DNA of 64,000 bases from Paulownia fortunei (taxonomy: Eukaryota; Streptophyta; Magnoliopsida; Lamiales; Paulowniaceae): assembly GCA_019321725.1 (NCBI GenBank), contig JAGSPU010000055.1:496001-560000 (forward strand), in the 5' to 3' direction. Under the pieces are notes generated by a model. That model was not told the DNA's origin. It ran no database searches and saw only the letters and a list, made by a program, of their open reading frames with translations. Positions within the stretch are counted from its first letter, which is position 1, and the number at the start of each line of letters is the position of its first letter. The position numbers and the translations under genes were made by a program. Positions 13,230 to 23,527 of this stretch are shown here, in pieces.

Positions 13230-13830
13230 AACCCATTGGGCACCCTCTCCTTAACAGCTAGGAGCGCTGCAGGTACCTAAAGGTTTGTAACACCATGTTG
13301 TTGTAGTTCTCAAGTCCCCTTAACAGCCAGGAGAGTTGAGGGTACCCAAAGGTTTGTAACAATATGTTGTTGTAGTTCTCAAGTAGGTTGAGCTCTACCA
13401 AAGATTTGTAGCATTATGTTGTTGTAGTTCTCAAGTAATTATGTATGTGGCACCATGGAAATTTGCTTATATGCTAGAAAACAAATGGGTTGCTTTCCGT
13501 TGTTGTAGTTCTCAAGTAGGGTGAGCTCTACCAAAGGTTTGTAGCATTATGTTGTTGTAGTTCTCAAGTAATTATGTATGTGGCACCATGGAAATTTGCT
13601 TATACGCCAGAAAACAATTGGGTTGCTTTCGGTGTGGGACTTGTCCATCGAAAGTATGGGTTGGTTCCCAATTGCTAGGTATGAGACTTGTCCACGTTGA
13701 AAATATGAGCTTCTTGTCCCACATCGAAAGTGTGGGCTTTCAGTGTGGGATTTATAACCCTTTGGACACCCCTTAACAGCTAGGAGAGTTGAGGGTACCA
13801 AAGGTTTGTATCCTTATGTTGTTGTGGTTC
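13230..13830. repeat. Second tandem/dispersed repeat block, unit about 133 bp
   Basis: A segment beginning GAGCTCTACCAAAG occurs at about 13390 and again at about 13523, with nearly identical sequence through ATGTATGTGGCACCATGG and beyond. Related pieces around CCTTAACAGC and GTTGTTGTAGTTCTCAAGT recur at about 13250, 13318 and 13775. Segments with CCCACATCGAAAGTATG link it to the preceding 94-bp array. No protein is encoded. The composition resembles a decayed non-coding element that has been amplified locally. Confidence 0.8.
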
Positions 13831-13947
13831 TCAAATAATTATCTATGTGGCAACATAGAACCAGGAGGGCTCACGTAGAACTCCATAATTTGATCTGAGA
13901 AATGAGTATCTGTTTAGCAATATTTCAAATGCCTTTTCTTTCTTTAG

Positions 13948-14139
13948 TCTTGGAGAGGAGCGAAAGCAAATTGCATGCTGCTGCTTTTGTCTTTTAACAC
14001 TGCAATATGATATTCCTTCTCTTCCCCTAAACACATCGGAACACACTGTTCTTATAGAGATAAACACCTACATTCAGACATTTCCCCAAGAGATTGCTAG
14101 GTTACTGGCACAGATTCTGTCTCAGCTTGGACCTAGTGA
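13948..14139 (+). CDS. Probable internal exon of an unrecognised gene
   Basis: A pyrimidine tract ending TTTAG precedes 13948, and a GTGAGG donor follows 14139. Between them one frame is open for about 63 residues with natural protein composition: LGEERKQIACCCFCLLTLQY, then IPSLPLNTSEH, INTYIQTFPQEIARLL and ILSQLGPS. The mix of hydrophobic and charged residues suggests helical repeat structure. I do not recognise the family. It may belong with the segment at 11650-11933, with the repeat arrays sitting in the intron between them. A linked start and stop were not found, so the gene could be broken. Confidence 0.45.
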
Positions 14140-15181
14140 GTGAGGTGATTTCATCAGTTGAATTCAAGGTGCACCACATAGCTTGCAGTTGACTCAATTT
14201 TGTCGAGATCTTGGATTATAAATGTTGATCCCCCGTCTCCTTTTTCCCATGTCTCAATATAGTGAAATTTTTAGCTCCTCTCTCGTGAGCAATCATTTTG
14301 GAGACTCTGTTGTTGACTTGGGTTTGTTCCCTCCTTGAAAATGTAGAGCTTTTACCCATCTTTCCACTGGACAGCCTTTTCCATGCTATCTTGAGGTCAT
14401 ATCTAGGATTTGGAGTTTTTCTTGCACCAATAATGCTCCTGTAGAATTCAAAACTTTACATGGAGTAAGAAGCTTAGTAAATCTCTAAAACCTTATTAGC
14501 ATTGTTAGTTGTTTAATTTTTTTCATTCTCTTGTTTAATGACTTGGACCCTGGAGGAGTTGCATTGGAAGAGGCCTCTAATTTGCTTTATATTTGTTCAT
14601 TATACCACTAATATAGATGTGTTAGACTTCTTGTTGTTTGTCTGTAGATTTTGATATTGAACTGCATAATATTATCTTATTATGAACATTTGGGCCTCTA
14701 ATTCAAGATGTCATTCCTTGGAGAACACAACTGGTATGCTTGCTTATAAAAGCCAACTAAAATAATCCAGGCAAAATGGGATGATTGCATATATATTTTT
14801 TGCTAAAACGAAAGAAAGCTAGCCACTTCAATGTTGCTCATACTGATTGCTACAATTAATAGCTATTTACTTGCTCTACAAGAAAATGCATTAGTAATTG
14901 CTTTACTGGAAATGCCTGGCAGTAAGGTATTTGACTGTGATTGAATTATTTCAAAAGCAGTGATTTTTATTCTGGAATCTATTTTGAAGGAAGAAAATGC
15001 TTTACGTGCTTGATTAATTTGTTTTTCTTCTTTGTTTGCATCACTTTGCCATCTTCCACTTCATTTAGCTCAATGTTTAGTAGAAGAATATTTGGAGATT
15101 CACTTCTTTTCAGATTGTGAAGGGTCCTATAATTCCTGATTGACTACTGAATACCAGTGTTTATGTAGATATGATTTTTAG

Positions 15182-15273
15182 TTACGCTGGATATCCCACA
15201 TCAAAGGACAAGGACCAATGCTGCCTTGTTTGAGGCTGCCCCACCTCCTGCAATTTCATCCCTGCTTCGCAAG
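15182..15273 (+). CDS. Possible exon, gene uncertain (unknown gene or 5' end of UPF0496 gene)
   Basis: The block is flanked by a TTTTTAG acceptor and an AAG/GTAACT donor. Two frames are open through it. One reads VTLDIPHQRTRTNAALFEAA followed by PPPAISSLLRK. The other has an ATG at about 15218 giving MLPCLRLPHLLQFHPCFAR, a plausible N-terminus for the UPF0496 protein just downstream. Neither frame joins the neighbouring exons in phase as the sequence stands, so the assignment remains open. Confidence 0.35.
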
Positions 15274-15544
15274 GTAACTTCTGAATTCTTTCAGAATTTC
15301 CTTTAAGGAAGACAGAGAAATTCTATGTAAAGAAAAGCTGGATTTGCCCCAGCTCTCAATGAATATACCCAGAACCTATACAAAAGAAGCAGGATTTTGT
15401 GATCAAAATAATTAAATGAATATAAAGGTCCTCGTCTCAATGCCCTTTAGGGCACTTCTGTTTCTTTCCATAGTGTCTTTTCATATGTTGGCACTCTATT
15501 AGTTAAAGATATTTTAGTATTTGATTATTTATAACATAATTCAG

Positions 15545-16607
15545 GTAATTCTGCGGACAATACACCGGCATCAAGTGTTCAGCTCTCTCCCACTGTTAAC
15601 CTTACTCGAGAATACACCCTTGCACTTCAAACGAATTCTTATGGTGAGATCCGAAGAACATTTGACCAAGACAGTTCTTTTGACCAGAATGTAGACATAG
15701 GGCATGTAGATGTCTTTGAGGAACCTCAGCTGTTGGAACAGGTTCTTCGACCAAGCGCGAGTGTGTTCAAGAGGCACTTTCACTGATTATGCCCAACTCT
15801 CTTACTTATCTTGTTGCTACCTACTTCGAACATAGTGAGCATACTTCCCGTCTATGCCTCCATCTCTACCACAGTGTCCACCATGCTCGCCTCCTCTATA
15901 CCCCTATACATAACCTTCTTGATGACCTTCCCCTGGAGTTTGACTCTGACTGCTATTCCCTCTCCCTTTCCCAATGCAAGTTGGCATTTAATATCTTTCT
16001 CCAATTTGATTGCCTTGAAAACCCCTTCCTCTCCCCTGACTTGCACAACTTCGATGATATGCGTCAATGCTTCTCCCAGCTCAGACAACAGCTTGACCAT
16101 CATCTCAGAAAGTCACAGTCAAGGGTCCATTTAATACGCCACTGCTCAACAGGATCTGCATTGTGTTTGATTGCAGCTGCTGTTGGAGTGGTCATATCAG
16201 CTGTTACCATAGCTACTCATGCTCTTGTTGCCCTTGTTGCGAGCCCCTTATGCCCTGCCATTCTTCCTTCAAGTATGACTAAGAAAGAAATGGTCCATCT
16301 AGCTCAGCTTGACGCAGCAGCAAAGGGTGCTTATGTCCTTCATAATGATCTAGACACCATTGATCGCCTCGTGTCCCGTCTGCATTCTGCAGTTGAAAAT
16401 GACAGGCTTCTTGTTCACCTGGGATTGGAGAGGGGCATGGACAGGTATCCCATTCAAGAGATACTGAAGCAGCTTCGAAGACACCGTCCTAGTTTTGTCC
16501 AACAGCTTGTGGATCTTGAGGAGCATTTATTCCTCTGTTTTGCTGCAATCAATCGGGCCCGATCTCTTCTTCTCCAAGAGATCCATATGCATCAAAGTCC
16601 AGTCTGA
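15545..16607 (+). CDS. UPF0496 (DUF677) family protein, At3g19330-like
   Basis: A plant-specific membrane-associated family of unknown biochemical role. The main exon starts after an ATTCAG acceptor. It reads PTVNLTREYTLALQTNSYGE, a family hallmark, then EPQLLEQVLRP, and from 15789 a 272-residue frame with YFEHSEHTSRLCLHLYHSVH and RQQLDHHLRKSQ. A hydrophobic hairpin follows (SALCLIAAAVGVVISAVTIA, then ALVALVASPLCPAIL), then a helical C-terminal part with LDTIDRLVSRLHSAVEND. The frame breaks near 15755-15762: the first part runs to a stop at 15784, and the conserved CVQEALSL stretch resumes one frame over, consistent with one lost base. The true start lies upstream, perhaps at 15218. The family is certain; orthology to At3g19330 is inferred from the LTREYTLA block. 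Confidence 0.85.
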
Positions 16608-19600
16608 TTTCCACCATACTAAGTAAGCCATATTTTGTTTGCAAATTTTTTTTTGACCCCATTTAACTTGCATACATGCTTTTGCTACTATTAGTGTCTA
16701 TTAGTGCACATGCTTGCCCATACCTTTACATTTGCAGTGAGTCCATATATGTTCATATTGTTAATAGTGGAGTATGAGCAGTGATCTGTGTCAATGCAGT
16801 TACCTGATTTTTGAAAGTATCAATAAAATATCAAGTTAATCTGTGCACTTATTATGAAGGACATGCAAAATATTTGGGAGTTTTTGTTTTTCGGAATTTC
16901 TGGACGCATGTTTGCTATCAGTAATAAGGTTCCTTTTTGCAGAAAAGTTCGTCTTTATGTATAATTTAAATTAGAGAACAGAGGAAGTTATTACAATTGT
17001 TGAGTTACTTTTTTATCTCATGTTCTCTTGGTCCCAGATCAGTTGAAGTCTCATTTTTAATCTGTTAAGGCCAATTTATGTTGCATTGTAACGTAAGTGT
17101 CTGGCAATTTTAGGATGTGTATGGTTCCTTAGGTGGTTTTTAATATATGGAAATGGATTATAAAATAGGAATAGAATGGAGTAATGATGAGATTTCTCAT
17201 GTTTACTATGTTCAAGATTGAGGATGGAAATGGAATGATAGCTCCCTATCTTTGTTCCATTCTTCTACTTGATAACTAGCAATGGAGTAAATATAGTAAA
17301 ATGAAAAGCATGTCGTTGGGTGAATTTTGGCAATTAACTAATAGTATGTCTGTGAATCTCTACGCATGGATAATAAATATATTATCAAGAGAACACAAAC
17401 ACAAGAAGGGTAAACAACTTGTACCTTATTTGTGGTTGCTTGGCAAAATACTAAATTCCTGAAGAGCTTGAGGATTGACAAACCCAATGTTGTGGGAGTA
17501 AAATCCTGTAGTATTGAATATGGTGTTTCCCTGAAGAAGTGAGTCTTCCTGGGAAATAACCATAACGTACATACTTTAAGAATAGACTCGGAAATGTTAA
17601 TTCCATTCCCCACCAATCCTGTACCAAGCATCACGTTAGGTTTAATGGATTTGTTCCTAATCCTATGTTGAATAATATGCTACTATTAAGTTAAAAGTTT
17701 GTGCAGAATGATATTATAGATTGTTGACAAATTTAATGTGGAGGCATCGGACTGGAGAAACTCTTCGAATGTGAAGATAAATTTGACTTGACATGCTCGT
17801 GGCATTATTATCTACTACATGCATGCCTGCTGAGGAAAATATTATATTTCATAAGAATGTCAATAACAAACTTCCCAAGAGAAAAACAACTGTAAGATAA
17901 TAGATCTACTGTGTAATGGTGTAGCTTACCCAGGTTGGAGCTCTTTGGCGAAACAAAAATTGTTAGCAAACCTTTCGAACTTGGTATCAAGAACCTGCTC
18001 CAGGCACATCAGCTGCAAAAACCTGTTTGGCCTGCAATCTAATCATCTACGTATTGCTGTTACTTCTTCAAGCATGGAGTAATGCTGTATTGACTTCTCC
18101 TAGTTAAAGGAAAAGAATGGCAGCTATGAAGAACTGATTCCCAGGAACAAGAAATTCTTCTGACCAATCTAAGATGACAGCATTCTAAACTTCAACTGTT
18201 CAGACAAGTCTTATGGCAATGTTTCCCCGTTCTTTTTTAACCCCACTGAATAATTAGATGAGTGATTGAACAAAATAATGTGTTATGATGGATGCGTGAT
18301 ATTATTATCATTCTCCAGAGCTCTACTTTGTTGGACGATGATCATTACTCTCTTGCACTCCTGAGACATGAATGAAACATCAAAAGCATATATGAAATAG
18401 GATGTGCTTTTTCTAAAGTTTATCCGACTAGTGCCCGTCTTTTTTAGTCAGTTTTGATTTGGGAAGAATGTCTGTGACTTTGACACCGTATGAAGATACA
18501 AAAGCTTTACATTTCATGAGCACTTTTGTAGGATTGGCTGTGGTTGGATCTATTGAGATACTGTATTAATCCCATGAAACCTTTTCTGCTCTATATGCTG
18601 TAATTTACAGGGTACAGTGGAAGTAATGCAATCTCTCAGTTTTGCAATAACAAGCCAAAATCCCCTTCCTGAACCCTGTTAATTACTAGGATGGAAAAAC
18701 TTCAAAGGGAATTCCACGTTTCTTAATTGAAGAGGAAACAGAGTTCTTTATAATGAAATCACGACAACAATACTGCACAATGAGAAAAGATAGAAAAAAA
18801 AAAGTATCTGTCGTGATATACCTAATCCATGCACCGCAATTTTCTGCAATGAAGATAAGTTTTGATTTTTAATTCTAACAATTGTATGTATAAATCAGAA
18901 GTTGGATTAAATACGCATGCCAAGTTGCTTGAACTCAAATGAAAAGGTACATGAGCGATTGTATCACGATTAAAAACATAGCTCTATTGTAGTGGTATTT
19001 TGAATTATTTATTTTAATTTAATAAATGCACATCAAATGTTTCTTTTTTGCTTTCATCTATTTGCTGGTTTTGTTAAATGTTAAAAAGAACTCGAATTAT
19101 TGGAATTGTTGGGGGGTATTTTTTTACCAAGAAAACATCCAAGTTGGACAAAATTACAGTGGATGTCAGAACACAAAAAACTAGGAGTTGTTTTCTAAAT
19201 ATTCTGAAGTTAGGAGGCGAATGTAAATTCCACAACAACTAACTAAAACAAACTCCAGGAACAAAATAACCCGTTTGGTTTAATTTTCAAATGTATTTTC
19301 ATATTTTCAGTATTTTAATATTGAAAATATTTTTATTAATTTTTTATGTAAAAATAAAGATATATTTGAATTAATTATGTTTTTAGATATATTTAAAATA
19401 TTTATTTTATGGTGTTTTTTGTATGAAAAAAGTAAAATTATTAATAAATTTAAAAATAAGTTTAATAAATACATAAAAACATAAAATATTAATGAATTTT
19501 AAAAATAAAAATAAATTTTATTTAGGAAAAAATAAGTATATATATTTTTAAAATTTTAAATAGTGGAAATGAAACCAAACAGTAGCTGGCAACTGTAGAC

Positions 19601-20535
19601 AGTAGATTGATCCCTATAAAAAAGAAAAAAAAAAATGGTTGCTGCAGAATTTGGACAGCAAGTGGAGTAGTCAGTCAGTGATCTGACTAGACTTGAATTT
19701 GCATAGCCGTCATTTATCATAGTAAATAAAACTAAAAGAAAAGAATTTTATTTGGCAGACAGATCAGATTTAGACAAATCCAACAAAGTTAAATACGAAA
19801 AAGACATTCTGGTACAAGCCACTTATTACCAACCACGTTTTTGCTTCACATGTCCCTTTAATCTTGTCCTTTCTTCCTCCTGCTTTGTCTACATGTACCG
19901 CACGCCTCCCCTGGAGTACCTTGACTGTACAGACAAATGGAGCTTTGAATCAAATCAAAGTCGAGCTTCACTATTTTTTAACATATCATTTCAAATCAAA
20001 AGAAATCGACAATCCCATCATTCTTCCCCACATATTCTCCCTCTTTTAAATCTTTCCCTATTTTAAATTGCTTGAACAGATTTATACTTCCATTTTTAAA
20101 CTATTCTTGATGGAAACCACGTCTCTAGCTGTAAAGAATCTGAAAAAAACCCACTTTGCACCCACTGAAAAATTTTAATGCCATATTTAAGTTTATCTCA
20201 ATCTCTGTCCGTCCTTTTTATATGCAGATAAGAAAGAGGTAGCGATCAAACTAGAAAGCGATGCTGATGAGAGTGGAAAATTTGTAATGCCAGAGCACCC
20301 TGAACAAATTTGTAAGATCTTGAAACCCCACCCACATTCTCTCTTTTTGCTCACTAAAATCAATGCTTTACTTTTTTTCTTTAATTCTTTAATTATGTGC
20401 TTAATTGTGTATCTGTGGTTATATATATTTTCTCTAAATGTGCTCTTTTTAATTGCATACAGATCAGTGAAATTTAACTCGGAAAGTGCAAACATTATTC
20501 GTATAAAAGAAGGAAAAGTTAGTTAAATTATTATA
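16608..20535. other. Intergenic region between UPF0496 and coiled-coil genes
   Basis: No gene could be supported. It includes the presumed 3' UTR of the UPF0496 gene and a MITE-like element at 19271-19582. Near 20227 and 20462 there are acceptor-like sites followed by purine-rich sequence, which could be spliced 5' leader exons of the gene starting at 20536. The open frames here are short and show no domain. Confidence 0.5.
19271..19582. mobile_element. MITE-like element, about 310 bp
   Basis: The left end CCGTTTGGTTTAATTTTC and the right end, which reads CTGTTTGGTTTCATTTC on the opposite strand, form imperfect terminal inverted repeats. The interior is over 80% A+T with many short inverted repeats and no coding capacity. 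This fits a non-autonomous DNA transposon. I cannot assign a superfamily because no target-site duplication is clear. Confidence 0.6.
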
Positions 20536-23527
20536 ATGCCGAGGCAAGGGCACAGAGGAGTGATGATGGAGGGTCTGATGGTACCCACCAAGATCCGGAA
20601 AAGGGGATGCTCATCCTCCTCCTCTTCATCATCAAGAATTTACAATTACAGGTTGAACAAGAGGGCCATTTTGGTGGGCAAGAATCGGGCCGGGATTGGG
20701 ATCGGACTTGGAAGGTCTAGATCCAGCACCCCGGTGCCAACGTGGAGAACCACCCCTTTAAGGAGCGCTATTGACTCTCCCAAGTATTCTCAGAGTGGGA
20801 AATCCACCCGGCCCGTATCGGCCCGGAGGCTCGCGGCCACCCTGTGGGAAATGAATGAGATGCCTTCACCGAAAATGAGTGAGAGTAATTTGGAGCTGAT
20901 GAAGCGGCAGCAGAAGAAGAACGGAAGTAAGATGGTTCTCAAGAGGGAGAAAATGCAGTCCGGGTGGGGGTTGCACTCGGGTTCAGGTTCTTTGCCACCA
21001 CATTTATCGGATCCATCTCACAGCCCGACTGTTTCAGAGGTGGGGTGATGCTTTTTCTAGTTCTTTATTGTCATAAGCTTTGTTTAATTAGATGAAATCT
21101 CAAAACTAAAATATGCATGAGGGAAGCAAATTTTTTGAATTTGAAGTGGTTTAGATGCTGATTTGATTTAGGTTCATATTCGCATGTAATAGTTTAATTG
21201 AAATAAATTATTTGGTTGGAGTGTTCAGGTATGATGTTTTGTTTGCTGTTGTTCCATTGCCTAATTAATCTTCGGTCTGGATCAACTATTCCTTCAATTG
21301 ATGAGTTTTTAATTCTCGAATTTCAGAGATGAGTTTAATGTTTTTTAATTTTTTTTGAGAACATAATGAAAAACTAAGATCTGCTCTCTATTTTCTGAAA
21401 ATTTTATTTTGATGACTTATAATGTGGTTTGGCCATTGGAATAGACATATCAATTTTTGGCTTTTTCCCTTTGGCATCCAACATAAATTGGCCTGGAAAC
21501 TATTAGCTGGAAATTTGCTTGTTAGGTTACTCAATCCATTAGCCATCCTTTCAGTAAGTAGTATTGAATCTCTGAGTTCAAGAACTTGGTCACCTTCAAG
21601 TAGCATTGCACCACCTTTTTCAGGAGCACCAAAGAAGAAATAATGCTTGTGCCCTTCATCTTATAAACATCAGACGACACCACATACGTTGAACACGGAC
21701 TTATTTTCTTGCTATTTCATTTTCTTCCTCTTTGTTTATTTGTATGGCATGTTCTGCAAGTTCTGTTATTTATATCTTTTGGATTTTGTAGAAAATGGAT
21801 CGATCTGGAACAGGGAGTCGCCGGAGGAGGACACCATCAATTTCTCAGAGGCTTATGTCTGCTGACCAAAATGTTGGAGTCATTGATTCTATTAGCAATG
21901 CTAGTTTGATGGAGGTACAAAGAAATTTTATTTTTCGTCTTAAATTTGATTGTTGTGTTAAATGGCAGATTTTTGTTCTCTCATATTATCTTCGTTCTTT
22001 TCCTCTGCACTTATTCTCCAAATGTTGTAGCTGATACTCTTCTGTTCTCAAATTTTAAAATGTTCTTTATCAATTGCGTCAGATGTCTTTTGAAATGCCC
22101 TTCAAAAACATCATAAAGTATTATATAAATACGAATTGCAGATTGAGACTCGATCCCGCCCCCAGACATCAAGTGGATCAGTTATTGGTTGTAGGAACCG
22201 TCTGAAGGATGTAAGTAATGCTTTGACTACTTCAAAAGAGCTGCTGAAAATTATCAACCGCATTTGGGCTCATGCAGATCAACCTTCATCTAGCATGTCT
22301 CTTATCTCAGCACTGCATGTTGAGCTTGAGAGAGCTCGCCTACAGGTTAATCAGCTAATCCAAGAACAACGGTCAGATAAAAATGAGATTAACTATCTCA
22401 TGAAGTGTTTTGCTGAGGAAAAGGCATCATGGAAGAATAAAGAACAGCAAACCGTGGAAGCTGCGATTGTGTCCATTGCCGGTGAACTAGAGGTAGAGCG
22501 AAAGTTAAGACGGCGACTTGAGAGCTTGAACAAAAAACTTGGGAAAGAACTAGCAGAAATGAAGTCGTCATTCATGAAGGCAGTTAAAGAATTAGAAAGT
22601 GAGAAGAGCAAGAGAAATAACGGAACAGGTATGTGATGAATTAGCAAAGAATATTGATGAAGATAGGGCTGAAGTGGAAAAGCTAAAGAGGGAGTCTGTT
22701 AAAGTTCATGAAGAAGTGGAAAAGGAAAGGGAGATGTTAGAATTAGCTGACAAGTTGCGTGAGGAGAGAGTCCAGATGAAACTGTCTGAGGCTAAACATC
22801 AATTTGAGGAGAAAAATTCTGCCATTAGCAAGCTGAGGAAACAACTGGAAGTTTTCCTCGGAACAAAAAGAGACAAAGATGAAGAGAGAGCAACTTATTT
22901 GAGTAAGCCTAACATTGGCTCCCATCAGAATGAACAAGAAGATGATGAAGAAGTTGAGGATGCTATAGACAGCAAAGAAGACTCTGTGGAAAGTGATCTT
23001 CATTCTATTGAATTGAACATGGATAACAATAATAATAGTAATAAAGGGTACAAATGGGCTTATGCCTCTGCTGTTGATCGTGAGTCTAGGAAATTACCAG
23101 TTATTAATGAAATGAAAGCAAGAAACTCCATCTCTGAGCAGGTTTCTCGAAGAAGCATTTCTCTTCAGAGGAGTGTGTCAGATGGAGTTGAATGGGCCAT
23201 TCAAGGTGCAGATAATCAGCACTCAGGGGATGGTTTAGATAGGGAGGGATTTCATGAAATCGAGAAGGAAGCTCCAAGGAGTAGTTATTTTGATGAGACC
23301 AGAGACTCAAAGCTGTCAAAGGTCTCAAGGATCACATACGATCAAGTTCTAGGTTAGTGTCGGCCAGAGAAAATCATAGTCCATCCCAGCAAAAGGAGCA
23401 ATCATGGCCTTCCAGAGATCCATGTGGTACACTTCCGATAGGTCTAGTGTAATTCAAACAACCGGTTCAAAGTCAAGCAGCAGTTGTCAGAGGGGAAGTC
23501 CAGAGTACCAGGAGATCTAAATGGTGA
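20536..23527 (+). CDS. Plant coiled-coil protein, At5g41620/USO1-like, frame-broken in 3' half
   Basis: A plant family annotated after similarity to the vesicle-tethering coiled-coil protein Uso1; its role is not established. Exons: 20536-21039, 21792-21914, and 22142 onward. Exon 1 encodes a basic, serine-rich N-terminus (KRAILVGKNRAG, STPVPTWR, ARRLAATLWEMNEMPSPKM). Exon 2 has RTPSISQRLMSAD. Exon 3 holds the coiled coil: DVSNALTTSKELLKIINRIW, NEINYLMKCFAEEKASW, ELEVERKLRRRLESLNKKLG, EITEQVCDELAKN, LREERVQMKLSEAKHQFEEK. The frame breaks near 22604 (two bases missing between KELESE and KRAREI) and near 23300 (one C missing). Beyond the latter the family C-terminus (VKGLKDHIRSSSRLVSA, WPSRDPC, RGEVQSTRRSKW) continues out of frame with the stop at 23357; further slips near 23436 and 23485 are likely. 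The natural stop is probably 23525-23527. Confidence 0.83.
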
